In this document: positions 11,122-23,682 of the stretch, one piece after another
How the letters are laid out: the number at the start of each line of letters is the position of its first letter
Numbering within the stretch: the stretch's first letter is position 1
Assembly (NCBI GenBank): GCA_037179335.1
Contig: JAKZHN010000011.1
Location: forward strand, 154,428-218,427
Reading direction: 5' to 3'
Source: Cyclaneusma minus
Lineage: Eukaryota > Ascomycota > Leotiomycetes > Marthamycetales > Marthamycetaceae
DNA: 64,000 nt
Translations under genes and position numbers: made by a program
The notes under the pieces: model-generated
Told to the model about the DNA's origin: nothing
The model's database searches: none
What the model saw: the letters and a program-made list of their open reading frames with translations, nothing else

Positions 11122-12864
11122 GAAGAATAGAACGGTTTTATGCTGAGCTTCGGGGAACTTATGTACAGCGCACCCTGGGCGTGGTCCGTGGAAACTACTT
11201 CGGCCGGGCTTGACAGGAGTTGGTGAGGATCAAAAGATCAAAGGTCACATTTCTTGGGCCAGTCTGGTTACTGAAGTTTGGCCGGCGATCTCACATATAG
11301 GTTCCAAATTGTCAATCACATTTCAAGAAGTTCATGGTGCAATGGGTCAACCCGTTGCTTACTGAACGCCTTCTGGTTGCAAAGGGTGCCACGGTTCGTA
11401 AGAATGTAGTGGGGTTTGGCCTTCCAGGAGAGTGCTTGGGTTCGACTGTGGCTTCTTTTTATTTATTTTTGCTTTTTATTTGTACGAATTTTCTAAGAGA
11501 CGCTGGCTGTGTGAAAGGAGTCTGTGCTTCCTGCCCGATTTGGTAATCTTAACTTAATTAAGCCCGTTCGTTTATCACTCACTTACCAGTCAACCAAAAC
11601 TGTTGTTCGAGTTGCTGAAATATGATTGCTTTGGTTGTTTTGAATAAATTTGAATTGCTTAACGTCTGTAATTCTCTTGCTTGATTATAGGGTCTTAACC
11701 GAGCTGATTTATGATAATTTTGATTTTTGTCTGCTCTCGACGATTTGCCTCAGACTTGCCTCATCCCTAATAGGTTTGCATCGTTCGCAGTGCTTAACAA
11801 TATAGGTAGGAATTTGTATTCCTTTCACCTCATCTCACTAATTTAACAGTCATTATACCCCAGAAACAGATATAGCGCAACACAATGATGATAAATATGA
11901 CCCCTGAGATGAGCTGTAAGTTTGCTTGACTATTACCTATGTACAAACTTTTGCGTGAAAAGAATCAGAGGTTTCATTTCTTCGTGTAAATTACAACTTG
12001 CTAACGACCAAGCCAAAAGCCTGCCAAACACTTGCAAGATGCAAGGTCAGAAGAGGCAGCCTGCCTGTACCAGAAGGAATCACACTCTCAACCCGGGCCT
12101 GTCAGATCCACCGAGTTATTACAGGACTAAGCCCCTTTTAGCCCCCTTTTCCCTCTGAAAGAGAGAAAGAACAAGACCTCTACAGGACTAGCCTCGTTGG
12201 GGACATATAAGCTGTCCCTTTGCTAGCTTCCCAAAATTGAGCAGCTTCGACCCTACTCAACCTGAGTCAACAGGCGTGGTGGCGGTGGAATATCTGTCCG
12301 TGAGAGACTTGGAGCCTCTTGGTGTGATATACTGCCGTATGCCTGCGCCCCTCCGTTTTCTTTGCTCAAGATTGACTCGATTACCAGTGTCTTTTGATAA
12401 GAAGTTCTGACGAGAAGAGGCAGATGCGGTGTCGCAAGCTACCACCGAGCGTCGTTGGCCATTCGGAGATTCCATGCGAAAAATTAGAGACCAAAGGTCA
12501 TAACAAGAAGCGGCGTGCAGGATGTCTTCCCCGAAGGGGAAGAGGGTGATTCGCAGTCTCAGGGCGAAGCAGCGACTTGCTCCTATCCTGAAGAGTATAC
12601 TCTAATGGCGTGAGTTTAGCTCATCCAGTCGCATGAATTTCATCCACGATTCAAGCACCCTGTCGCATCTGTTCCGGAGCTTGTGTTCCAGAGGGTAGAG
12701 TCCTCATGGCCTAATCCTTCATGGTACGTCGATATACCTGGATTTCATCCAACGACATCGCGGCGCGGATCGGATCAGAAAGTCAATCAGCTGATCAATC
12801 GTTGATCGACAAAGTATCAACCCCATCCGAGGTCTTCTATCGAGCTCGAAGCAAACGCCAGCCT
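11122..12864. other. Gene-free region downstream of the peptidase relic
   Basis: No supported coding sequence. About 11450-11950 is AT-rich with many TTTTA and TTGAA words, which may reflect old repeat-induced mutation, but I cannot measure it here. The phrase tacaggacta occurs at about 12119 and 12181. The end carries the 3' flank of the minus-strand rhodopsin-domain gene. Confidence 0.35.
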
Positions 12865-14463
12865 TTATGACTTTTCCCAGGGACAAGCCGATGTAACAGT
12901 CGTGGTGGTAGTAGGCTGATAGTGGCTCGACACACTCGGGGGCCGGCTGCTGTCCCGGGACTCTCTGTCATCTTTGACCTCGTCTGCCGGCTCCGTTGAA
13001 TTCTGATAATGCACAGTCTGCCAGATCTCCAACTCCTTCGGACGTCTGTCCATCTCAACACTATCCTGTGACTTCTTCGTTGAGAGCGCCTGACTTCTTA
13101 CACCCCTTTCGAGATCAGACTGGGAATCCAGCCACATCGTTCCTTCTTCACCCATGAATTTGTTTGCGAATTTCGTCACCGTCGATACCTTGTGGATCCT
13201 CCTGCTCTCCCTCCTACTCCGTCTGTTGCTGTTTTCAACGGTGCTTCCATGCCCCCTGCCAGTTGCTCGTCTAAGTGTATGCATCACCCTGCTTCTGCTG
13301 CTTGCATATCTGTTCGCACCATCTGTGGTACCGTTCCAGCTGTGCAACTTGAAAATTCGCCGGATTAGGAACCAGCAATTTGGGATGTTGGCAACCAGGA
13401 TAGCGGTGCTGGCTTCGCGGATGTACCAGAAGGTCCAGTTGGGTGCGTATGGGTGGGCGAAGGAATAGTATTTGTTGAGGACGGCGGAGAGGATGACGAA
13501 GATACCCAGGGAGAATAGGACGCAGAGGACAATTTTCCTAGACTTTTATTAACATGATGGTTGCATATGGGCATGTGGTGCTGCGGACGTACTTAGGTCG
13601 AGGAAGTTTAGAGGTCACGAGTATGGGCAGGGGAATGCAGAGCATCATAATGTCGGAAGAGATGTTGAAGACTGCATTGGTGATGAGATGATGTGTTGCG
13701 GCTGAGCATTGAGCTAAAATCACCGTGGGTATGAGCACGAATTCGAAATTGAGGAGAAACAAAAGACGATGTATCTTACTGTTGGGTTCTGGAACAGCCC
13801 AGTAGTCATGGAAAGGCCGACACCAGACTGCAAAGTATAGTATCTCCATGACGAAGAAACCGAGTACCACATAAGCTGCCACAAATTTCACAGCCAATTG
13901 CTGCGCCAAGTCAACTCTGGTTTGTGAAGTCAGCCGACTGCAATCGTGTATCATCTACAAGTATCTCCCCGGGGGCCAGCTTGCCACTCACGTCAACTTG
14001 CGGTAGAATAGTAACAGACATATCTTGCATCCCCAGACTGTTGCTATCATGCACTGTTCCACAACCAGGACCATCTTGCTTCCATAAATTCGGTCTTTAA
14101 TCGATTCCGGCGTAAGTTTTGGTATGTCTTCCGGCTCCATTAGATTCGTGTCGCGATGAACGACAATATTCATGGTGACCACCAGGACTGTATAAACACA
14201 CTGTATAATACAAGACGCAAGTAAGCATCTCTTCAACAGCCACAGTGCCAGTCGGGGAGTCTTACAATCACAAAGACCATGACATAGTCCTCGGCCTGAA
14301 GGTTTTTCGGCGACCCTAGAAATATTATTCGTGAAGTCCTTGACCATCATAATTAGCATGAAAGCAGACCAAAGACGGTCCTGGTAACTCACATCCTGAA
14401 GCAGACGACCAGCGTCACGACAGCATACCAGGTCCATGATTCTGCGAGCAATGACAGGCCCAT
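12865..14463 (-). CDS. Fungal rhodopsin-domain (SAT4/PTH11-like) integral membrane protein
   Basis: Six exons on the minus strand: 14463-14393, 14338-14266, 14200-13992, 13916-13780, 13713-13593 and 13537-12865, giving 427 aa. The first intron uses a CAAG acceptor at 14340-14339, which restores the conserved run SRIIFLGSPKNLQAEDYVM; the closer TCTAG would break the frame. Seen: about seven hydrophobic segments, the LQAEDY motif after helix 1, a WCRPFHDYW motif in the middle, and a cytoplasmic tail of about 165 residues rich in Ser, Arg and Thr. The family (Fung_rhodopsin) includes PTH11-like receptors, but most members have no known ligand. An upstream in-frame ATG at about 14558 is followed by a stop, so 14463 is the better start. 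Function beyond 'membrane protein, possibly a receptor' is not supported. Confidence 0.88.
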
Positions 14464-16385
14464 GGTGACCGCCAGTGAAGGGAAAGATTCCTCGTGTGGC
14501 GTCCAAAGAGCATTGAAACGCGTTCAAAGACTTTCCTGATATCTCGTAGCAGGTTCACTCTCGTTCATAGAGCACTGAGCAAAAGATCCAAAAAGCAGAA
14601 GAGATTGCCGTGGTCCGCTAGTCCGCAACACCAATGACCAAACAGAGACGTAGTCGATAAAAGTGGGAAGGATGGAAAGCGTCAAAGCGACGATATGTAC
14701 TCAGGCGACTTCCGACTTTCCATCCCCAGGCGAAAAGCGAGTCAAGACAAGGGGAACTGGGGAAACACAGCACGGTACTTAAGACTTTATGAGCTCATGG
14801 CATGGGTTCCGAGTCCCGAAAAACCCTCGAACGCAGGCCAAGGCTTGGTGCAGACTGCAACATGAAGATTCACACATGCAGACTTCAAGAGGACGATCGA
14901 CCCTCTTCTTGGCCACTTTGCCCCCATGCCCCCTGTCCGCTCGCGTGGGATCAACGGTCACCCTGGTTTGCACCGCAGTCTTCAACGACAGCCAAGACCT
15001 CACAGAGGCCTCTCGTTGGCGAGAAAGTCTCCATTTTGCGCCAGTGAAATTCGAGCAGGCCTAGCGCTTTTCTTGTCGATTCGGGATGTGGCCGGTAGAG
15101 GTATGGCCTAGCTGGAGCACAAGCCGTTCGGTATCCCGCTGGACCGTCAATATTGGCGCACGGCTGTTAGACTATTAGCTGAACCTTCAGCTTCAGCCCT
15201 GACACCAGACCCACTCGGGGCACGACCTTAGACTGACACGCCAAAGGTTGCGCAGCAGCGTTGCTTGCGTACTGACCTGTCAAAAATAGCCGTCGACACT
15301 ATCGCCGCATTGTCCAGAGCAGAACGACCTTCCCAAACGCGCGATATCTGAAAGAGCCAACGCCGAGAGCTAGAGATAGCGAAGCCCAGCGTTTGATAGA
15401 GCTGCGGTCGTATGCATGAACGGCCCCGAGAGAGCGGTTCACCGAATCAAATTCCTACCCAACCATTATTCCGTTCGGTCCAAATACCAAGTTGAAACAG
15501 GCATACGATCCCCATGCTCTTCAAGTCCGGAGGAGACTCCCCGAAGGAGGCACCTGCAGATCGGGATGTCGTTATAATATGGTTCTTACCTGGTCCGAGC
15601 ACTTTATTTTCAAGGCTTAGTCTGTTATAGGGCGGTAGGGTATCTGTGGAGAACAGAATCACCATCCCTGATTCCCTAGGTGATTCGTGTTCAGCTTCGT
15701 CAATCATAATTTAAAAGCTTCAAGAGATCCACCTATCAACATCTTAAGCTCCAGCCAATTCCAGGGCTCTGGTCCCCTGGAGTCTGGAGACTCGAAGTCG
15801 ATATCCTCCGCATAGGCGATTTTCTGTGGACATGCTGTATTTAGCAACCCCATATCCGACATCTCAATTCCCGCCGTGGTGGCGAGTCATGGAGAGCTGG
15901 GGTTGAGATTGGGATTTGGTCGTTCCACAATGGACTCTATCTCAGGCAAACCTCCTTTCAGCCGTGTCATAGGTGCGCGATTGCTACACGAGCGGTTATT
16001 GCACTTTGGAAACAAGAAATACCGAATCAACCAAATTTGCCTTCATCCGAATTTGCCTCAGGAGCTTGTTTTGTGGGGAGGTCGCGTCAGTTGTCTTGGA
16101 AGATGGCCCACAAAGATCCTTCTCCCACAAGCCACGACTCCGTGCAGGAGTCGATGTCTGCGCAGAATCCCCAAAACATTGAGTGGACACCTTTGGGGCA
16201 GGCGTGCACCCGCTTGGTCCCCGGGTTGGCATGTGCAAGTCATCTTCAAGTTCGTCTTTGGGTCAACCACAAATATGATCACCGCCCCGATTCGCATTCT
16301 CTTCATACATCGTATATGTAGACCTCTCGATCCCACAAAAAGCAGGCTGGCCGCCCAGGTCAATGTCATGTACCTCGCCTGACAC
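14464..16385. other. Intergenic region between rhodopsin-domain and ArfGAP genes
   Basis: It contains the promoter of the rhodopsin-domain gene and the 3' flank of the ArfGAP gene. Several open frames of 60-170 codons exist on both strands (for example 15876-16382, plus), but none shows protein-family features, and overlapping frames on the two strands are equally long. I see no gene. Confidence 0.4.
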
Positions 16386-17809
16386 CTACCACTTCTCCCA
16401 AGCATCATCGTCCTTGCTTCCAGCTCCCGCACTGCCACCGAATCCAGCCCCTGAGTTGCTCTTCTTCATGGCCGCTGTTCCAACGGAGCTAGAACTTCTC
16501 GGCGCCGTCTCGCTCACAGCCGGCTTCCCAAAGCTGTCCCAGAAGTCTTTCTTGGACTCGTCAAGCGGTGCGTTTCGAGAACTCGATGGCGCATCGGATC
16601 CTTCAACGAAGCGGTTAAACTGCTCGGTGGCACCTCGCGCACCGGTTTGCGCCGTTTTGGCTACCTGTGCTGCGGCAAGACGGGCTTGTGTTGCTAAATC
16701 GGCTTCTGCTAACTGTGGGAAGCAAACGTGTCAGTCAATATCTACAATAGAAGGCTGGAAAGCACTAGGAAATTGAATAAAACCATTGGCATATAGCATT
16801 GCAGACTGACCCTCTGTGCCGTAGGAGTAATGTAACTTTCGTTCACAGTTTTCGCCGTCTTTCCAACTGTCGTCGTGAACCAGCCAAAGCCTTTGGTCAA
16901 GGCGGCCACGGGATCTTTCGTGAATTCATCAGCCGTAGGCAGTTTGATATCTCTAACTGGCTCCGGTGGTGCGCTCCCAAATCCAGCGTATTTCCCTCCC
17001 TGAGATGGTGGCAGATGGTCTGGCCTGGATGCATTGGCCGCGCCGAGTCCAGAAAAGTACTTGTCGTCGACTTTCGCTTTCCGTGAATCAGACAGAGATG
17101 GTGAAGATGTGCGGCCCAAGCCAGACGGTGTGGTGCTTCTGCTATTGACTGCACTTCCGCCACCAAGAGATCTCTCAGCCGGACTTGTAACCTTTGATGG
17201 TGCGGGCTTCTCAGACGGGGTGTATTCGCGGCCTTCGACTTTGGCACTTAATCTCTCCTTCCACTCTTCGCCAACATCGCCGGAGTATCGCTCTGCAATC
17301 GTCGCGTCTTCGAATCTGCGATGGACACAGATATCAGCGTTTGCCACTCAAATTCAATTCTTGCCCCTTTCCAGGATCCCGACCACTGAGCGCAAACAGA
17401 CTCACGTAATCCCGGCCATCTCATTATCTTGGTGTTTGTCAAAGAAGCCTCTCCACCGCTCATTCCCTCCTGCTCTCATCCTCTCAATCTCGGCTGCCTT
17501 GAAGGCGTCCATTGTAATGCTTCTCACGAAACTAATATGCACACCCAGTCCCCTATGCACTCCGGCGCAGCTCAAGCAGATGAAGATTCCGAACTTTGGA
17601 GACGCCCATTGTGGCGATGGCGCCAGACAGTCGCAGCATCGGTCGTTTCGGTTCGTTCGTTGGATTTCGAGTAGCTGGGCGCCTGGATCAGCAACAGACC
17701 ACTGTATATCCGCGCGACGGGTGAAGTAGTTGAACAGAGGCAGTGAACCAATAATTCGTACCTTGGATCGAGTTTCGGGATCGACTTCCCACATCGCTTT
17801 GCTGGCCAT
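16386..17809 (-). CDS. GCS1: ADP-ribosylation factor GTPase-activating protein (ArfGAP, Gcs1-like)
   Basis: Exons on the minus strand 17809-17762, 17674-17406, 17315-16811 and 16712-16386 give 382 aa. The first intron ends at GCGCCCAG, which yields MWEVDPETRSK-LLEIQRTN, the normal start of this family. The ArfGAP zinc finger is complete: C29-x2-C32-x16-C49-x2-C52, followed by AGVHRGLGVHISFVRS with the arginine finger (about R57). After about residue 130 the protein is low-complexity, with a region resembling the amphipathic lipid-sensing motif of Gcs1/ArfGAP1 (LTKGFGWFTTTVGKTAK) and an acidic/aromatic end (DDDAWEKW). Known role of the family: stimulates GTP hydrolysis by Arf1 on Golgi membranes and drives COPI uncoating. 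The gene symbol follows the yeast orthologue family and is not proven. Confidence 0.9.
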
Positions 17810-18672
17810 GGCGGTGAATTGAGGTGGATGTCCCCACCAAGTATGATGTTTGAAAAGAGAGTATGGCTGCGCTTAGCGATCCGCCATGGCAACGCTTCTC
17901 TACATGTAATGGATTCGAGTTTCCGTCGTAGAAGTGGTTGGATAGGAGGCGTAGGGAGCGTTGAACTGTGTATGTGGGATAGGTGTCGGCACATGAAGTT
18001 GTCGAGAGAGTGTCGGCCGCTAGCGCACTACCAATCACAGGGCGCTTGCTGGTCCCTCATGCGCTTTTGAAGTGAAGTTGCTGAACAGCTTGTTCCTCCC
18101 ACCCATTGAGATATTTGTACTACTTGCTTCTCATATCTACTACTACTGTGTATACTACAAAGCTCACGTTGCATGGGAATAGTGGCATATGTCATGATTT
18201 CGATTGTCTCATCTCGCTTGCCTACTGTTGATACAATTAACTCTTGATCCTGCTCCGCCGTTCCCCAGAGAGAGCACATCAGAAGGAAATATAGTGTACA
18301 GTCCTGAAGGTGTACCAGCGCAATAGTAGTAAGACAAGTTTGAAGAGAATTGCTTTGGATCCGCGGACCTCCATACTGCCCTGCGCTCGACGAAGTTCAA
18401 GCCGTCACTCAGATCTAAGAGATGTCATCAAAGGTCCACCCTGAACGAAGCAATGCTTTTCAATTCCACGCCTAAAAAAATGCTAGTCGTGAAGAGGAGG
18501 ACCAGTGGCCATGCATAGCCTTGCACAGGACAAGTATCTAACCATGATGTTCCGTATTGCGCCACCATGCCGAACCCAAAGAGAATGCGCCCATCTTAGC
18601 GCACGCGGCCTCAAGAATCCCTGCATTCGGACACATCATTACACCATGATAAAAGAACATGAGAAACTGCAC
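17810..18672. other. Intergenic region
   Basis: Promoter side of the ArfGAP gene and 3' flank of the RRM protein gene, both on the minus strand. No coding sequence or clear motif is seen. Confidence 0.4.
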
Positions 18673-20087
18673 TTAAGCAGTGACACCGTTCTCAGTAGCA
18701 CCGTTGGTCTCGGTACCCTCAGCAGCGGCGGGTTCCTCATCGGTCTTGTCGGGGCTGTCAATGGCGATCTTGACAGCGATCTCACGGCCCTCGATCTCCT
18801 TGCCGTTCATCTCCTTGACAGCCTTCTGCTGCATTTCCTCGGAAGCCAAGTTGACGAAGCCAAAGCCACGGCCCTTGCGGGGTTCGTTACGGGCCTGGAG
18901 CTTCTTGACCATGAAGCGAGGGATGGGGCGAAGAGCAATCTTGGCAGAGGAAGGCTCGTAGTTGGCGAAGAGCTCCTTGAGCTGTATCAATGGTCAGTAT
19001 AACAGTCAGTTAAAGAGAATATAAGTGGAACTTGCCTGCTCCTCGGTCAAGTCGTAAGGGAGATTGGCGACCATGACCTTTGTCTTGGAGGGGACACCGT
19101 CGGCAGGTGGGCCACGCTCACGACGCTCACGGGGTTGGCGGTTTTGAGCAGGCTTGGCCTTAGGCTCAGTGGGGTTCTGGTTGGTGATGTCGGTCAGGGG
19201 CAGAACCTCGCCGTTCTCAGCAGCAGCGGGAGCTGCGTCGGTGGTGGTGTTCTCTTCATCGTTGCGGGGGCCCTTGATTGTATGTTAGCAAAGTTATTAT
19301 GCCTTAGATTGGATGCGCCAGCACTTACACGTCCACCACGAGCACGGCCGCCACGTCCACGTCCTCGGCCACGGCCACGTCCACTGGGGCGACGACGGCC
19401 TTCACCACCAGAAACACCTTCGCCGCCGGAAGCAGCACCCTCGCCTTTCTCGCCAGCAGGCTCCGGCTTGCGGGCAAGCTGGACAGAGACCTTGCGGTCA
19501 AGGATCTCCTTGCCGGAAAGCTCTTGGATGGCGCGCTCCGCCTCGCTGGGGGTGGAGAGGTCGACAAAGGCGTAGCCAACAGGGCGGTCGGTGCGAGGAT
19601 TCTTGGGGATGGAGGTGGTTTCGCTGTTAGGAATATCGTCAGCGCCAATAACCACATATTCGTGGAGCTGTTCTGAAGGCATGACTGCGCAGAGGCGCAT
19701 GCAGAGAGTTGCGCAGTCAGAAGTCAAGAGGGGGCAGGCTGAGCATGGGTAGCTCTGTGGCATGTGGTTGCCACGCGGGAAGAGTCATGTTTACATATGC
19801 AACAGGAATGCTGGAAGTGGAACTTACACCAGGTAGCCCTTGAAGAAGGTGGTCAGCTCCTCCTCGGTGGTTGCATAGGCGAGGTTGCCGATGTACAGTC
19901 GGCGTCCCTCAGCAGCCGAAGCCAGGACGGCCTCATTGTGCGAGGCGTCGATGGCCTTGTCGCCGCCAGTGGCCGTGTTGGCACCGGGGGTGGTATCGGC
20001 CGGCTTGTCAGAACCGATGGTCGCTTTGCCAAGAGCGGCAGTAACGTCGTTGACGGCGTCGGAAACTTTCTCCACGATGGCAGACAT
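18673..20087 (-). CDS. RNA-binding protein with two RRM domains and a central RGG stretch
   Basis: Exons on the minus strand 20087-19828, 19623-19329, 19272-19036 and 18981-18673 give 366 aa. RRM1 (about residues 62-140) shows LYIGNLAYATTEEEL as RNP2 and VGYAFVDL as RNP1. It is followed by an Arg/Gly run (SGRGRGRGRGRGGRARGGR). RRM2 (about 245-335) has VMVANLPYDLTEEQ and GRGFGFVNL. The N-terminus is acidic/Ala-rich and the end acidic. The first intron is 204 nt and interrupts RRM1; the third starts with GC rather than GT (GAGCAG|GCAAGT at 19035), a GC-AG intron with an otherwise perfect donor. Inferred role: mRNA binding, in nucleus or cytoplasm; RGG repeats suggest methylation or ribosome/RNP association. 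I cannot match it to a specific named yeast protein. Confidence 0.88.
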
Positions 20088-21590
20088 TGTGATTGAGGTG
20101 TCCGGGGTTTGTTGTGGTGTGGGAGTGGGTTTGGAGTGCTGCGGAATTGAAGACGTTCGCTGGGAGAATGAACTCTTGAACTGTGCGGGAGCTTGAAGAA
20201 GGGTAGCTACGTGCCCTAGGTACCAAGAAAGAAGTGGTCGTGGAGGGTGAGGATCAGGATCAGGATGGAGTGTGGAGTCGGTCGGTGATGGGAATTGGAA
20301 GAGGTCGAGGAGCGCAATAAATTCCTGTCTTTTGGTGTCGAATTAGGGACGGGCGCACTCGCAGCAGGCGCGCCTTAAGCGAGCTGTGGCCGGGGGAAGG
20401 CGCAAGCGCGCGGGCGAGGCTGGGGAAGGCGGATGTGGCGCCTTAGGCAGCTGCGGAGTGGATGTCGAAGTTAATTCGCGCCCAGCTTGGGACAGTTGGT
20501 AATGATATTCTCTTCTTTGAGTGTGTATCTCGTGAGTATATGATTTTAATTCCTAATGGATGTATGAAACCGTAGTAGAGCTTCAATATCCACTCTTCCC
20601 CGCACTCTTCTATCTAATTAAGAGACAGACCAATACATGTATCCCAACAACTAACAGCCACTTGAACCCCCACTGGTTTATTTGCTGGCCCTCTGCCCAA
20701 CACGCAAGCAAGCAAGCGCAGGGCGCCTTCTGGCCGGTTTGCCCTTCCCACAAACTGACAACAGCAAGCAGCTTGCCAGGTCCTCTTCCCGCCTCACCAT
20801 TCGGGCAAGAGAAAACATCCATATGGTGCCATTTCGCCGTCAAACTTCCTTCCTGCAGCGTCGCTGGCCGGCCATTCACATGCTGCTCATTTCCATGCTC
20901 CCGCCCCCACGAACCATTCGTTGCCATCGCTCCTCTGCCGGCAGGAGCATCGCATACAAGGGAGGCAAACAACAACATGAATGAGCTGGACAAAACAAAG
21001 TGTGGACAAGGCTGAGGTCGGGCAACGGCGAGCAGTCAGACAGGGGGCTCCTTGCCGGACAGAGTCACAATCGTCACCACATATGTCCGGGCGCGAGGCT
21101 CCTCTTGCATCACCCCGACTGGAGCTTCTGGCAGCTTGGCATGGGACGTTTCAATGATGCTTTTTCTCGCTGCAAGGCTGACGCTTTCAAGGGCTTCTTT
21201 AAGACAGCAATAATAGAAATAAAGACCCGGCAGTATCCAAAATTTCGGGATTTGAGGTGCAATATGCAAGACTCAGTTTTTGATAAAGCCTACTCCTATC
21301 TGACTTCCAATCAAGAAATGATGACTCATGGTGCTCTCTATCCAAGAGAGTGAGTGGAGAAAAAATGAATGCACCAAATAGGCTCTGGATAAGCCAGAGC
21401 AACATGAGCCGAACACCACTGTAATTTTTCCGAGGTTGGGCGATATATTCATGTGTTTTAGTTAATTTTCTCGGTTCATGGGTGACATCTTGAGCCCCAA
21501 GTCAGGTAGGCTAGATCTTTCTACCACGCCCGTGGCAAAGCTGCCAAGACCTGACTACATTAACGTCGTGAACGCGTCTCTCGCGCCTCC
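20088..21590. other. Divergent intergenic region between the RRM gene and TAH18
   Basis: About 1.5 kb between two divergently transcribed genes. GC-rich, then rich in CA/CT tracts. Overlapping frames of 100-150 codons occur on both strands at 20560-21015 and look like chance. No RNA gene is recognised. Confidence 0.4.
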
Positions 21591-23682
21591 ATGATGAACC
21601 CGTCGTTATATAACTGGCAGCATGGTAGAAAGGCCCTTGTCCTCTATGGCTCCGAAACGGGCAACAGTCAGGAGGCTGCGGAGGAGCTGGGTCGCGTCCT
21701 CGAGCGACTGCATTTTGTCACGAGTGTCGTGGAGATGAACAATGTCGAGCTCGTAAGAACCAGAACCCCTCTTCACGGCAAATGCTAATTTATCATCACA
21801 GACGACACTGCTGAACCATACCATTGTGGTTTTCGCACTTTCTACCACCGGGCAGGGCGAATTTCCCACAAACGCAAAACAGTTCTGGAAAAGCCTGTTG
21901 AGAAAGCGTCTGCCTGCTGGCTGTCTGAGTAGGGTGAACTTCACGACCTTTGGCTTGGGCGACAGCTCTTATCCCAAGTACGTCTGAAAGACGCCAAGTT
22001 TGCAACCAGTCCTTGCGCACTTGAAAAGAAGCTGTGTTCTGACATTGTCTAGATTCAATTTCGCCGCTCGAAAACTGCACAAGCGTCTCGAGCAACTGGG
22101 AGCTAAGGAGGTCTATCCAAGAGGAGAGGCCGATGAACAGCATACAGATGGCATCGATACTGCCTTTCTTCCATGGTCTGCGGATTTTCGGAAGCATCTT
22201 CTTGAGCAGTATCCTCTGCCTGCTGGAACGGATCCCATCCCTGACGATGTTCTCCTGCCACCGAAATGGGAACTACGCCTTGATGAAGACGCAGATTCCA
22301 GCTCAATACCTCCAGACTCATCCACGATTGAAACAAAGCCGACTGAATTCAAGCCTCAGATGAACGGACTATCTGAGAGCAACGAGAAAATTCCAGTTCG
22401 TCAGCCTCGAGTAGTCGGTCAGGAGGGAGAATTGCCTGTGACTCTGACCAGCAATGTCAGGGTTACACTGGAAACTCACTGGCAAGATGTACGGCTACTG
22501 ACGTTTCACTCTGATCATAAAGCGCCTTACATGCCCGGAGACATTGTCGAGGTCTATCCACACAACTTCCCCGAAGATGTGGATGCTCTCATCAATCTCA
22601 TGGACTGGTCTTCTGTCGCTGACACCCCCCTTGCCTGGAAACACTCAGCAACCGTTTCCTCCGCTTCCCCTGAGCCATCGAAAATCTTTCGTACACTTCC
22701 CCAGTTGACAATCCGCAACCTCCTCTCTACAGCCCTCGACATCACCGCCGTCCCCACACGCTCTTTCCTCCGCACCATATCCCACTACACCACCGATGAA
22801 ACCCACAAAGAACGCCTTCTCGAATTCGCAAACCCCTTCTACACCGACGAATTCTATGACTACGCAACCCGGCCCCGACGCTCCATCATCGAAGTCCTCC
22901 AAGATTTCCCCTCCGTCAAACTGCCCTGGTCAGCTGTTCCCAGCATATTCCCTCGTCTGAAAGGTCGGAAATTCAGCATTTGCAGCGGCGGAGTGCAAAA
23001 GACAATCCAGAAAAGTGAAGGCAAAGAAGTCACGCAAATCCAAATACTGGTCGCTATCGTCAAGTACCGTACTGTGATCAAGAAAATGCGACAAGGAGTT
23101 TGCTCTCGCTACCTTGCGAATCTGCCCGTCGACTCGAAGTTGAGCGTCAAACTGTCGAAAGGTGGCTTTGAGCATGGCCGGGAGCAGGCTGGTAAGCCTA
23201 TTCTTATGGTTGCGCCGGGTACGGGTGTGGCACCTATGCGCTCGCTGCTTTGGGAGCGTGCTTCTCTTCAAAAGGAATGCGATATAGGGAAAGCAGTTCT
23301 CGTATATGGAGGTCGAAATAAAGAGGCAGACTTTTTCTTCAAAGATGAGTGGGATGAGTTGAAATCAGATGGAAGAGGGTTGGAGGTGTGCACAGCTTTC
23401 TCACGAGATCAGAAAGCAAAAGTCTATGTGCAGGACATTCTGAGGCAGAATGCTGAGACGATTGGTCCTTTGTTGAGGGAGGGGATTGTATATGTTTGCG
23501 GGAGTTCGGGGAAGATGCCAATGGCTGTCCGAGAGGCTCTTCTGGAGGTCATTGAGAAGGACGATGCATTTCACGGCGAGAATGGCGAAGAAGGGGCGAC
23601 GGGAGCGGCTAGAAGGAAACGAGCCGAGGACTGGTTGGCACGGATGGAAAAGGAGAAGAGGTATATTCAAGATACTTGGTGA
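21591..23682 (+). CDS. TAH18: NADPH-dependent diflavin oxidoreductase (Tah18)
   Basis: Exons 21591-21752, 21802-21977 and 22053-23682 give 655 aa, close to the usual length of about 600-650. Domain order: flavodoxin-like FMN domain (LYGSETGNSQEAAEELG, then STTGQGEFPTNAKQFW and FGLGDSSYPKFNFAARKL); FAD domain with FSICSG and a GVCSRYL segment; NADPH domain with APGTGVAPMRSLLWER, VYGGRNKEADFFF and YVCGSSGKMPMAVREAL; and the typical C-terminal YIQDTW. The enzyme passes electrons from NADPH through FAD and FMN to the Fe-S protein Dre2 in cytosolic iron-sulfur cluster assembly. The start could be either of two adjacent ATGs (21591 or 21594). All flavin and nucleotide motifs are intact, so it is probably functional. 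Confidence 0.95.

Noticed and set aside
15876..16382. 168-codon plus-strand open frame
   Set aside because: No protein-family features, unusual composition, and it partly overlaps a long minus-strand frame and the ArfGAP 3' region; likely chance.
20560..21015. Overlapping 127-151-codon frames on both strands between the RRM gene and TAH18
   Set aside because: Both strands are equally open, with Cys/Pro/Leu-rich nonsense-like products; no domain, no splice model.
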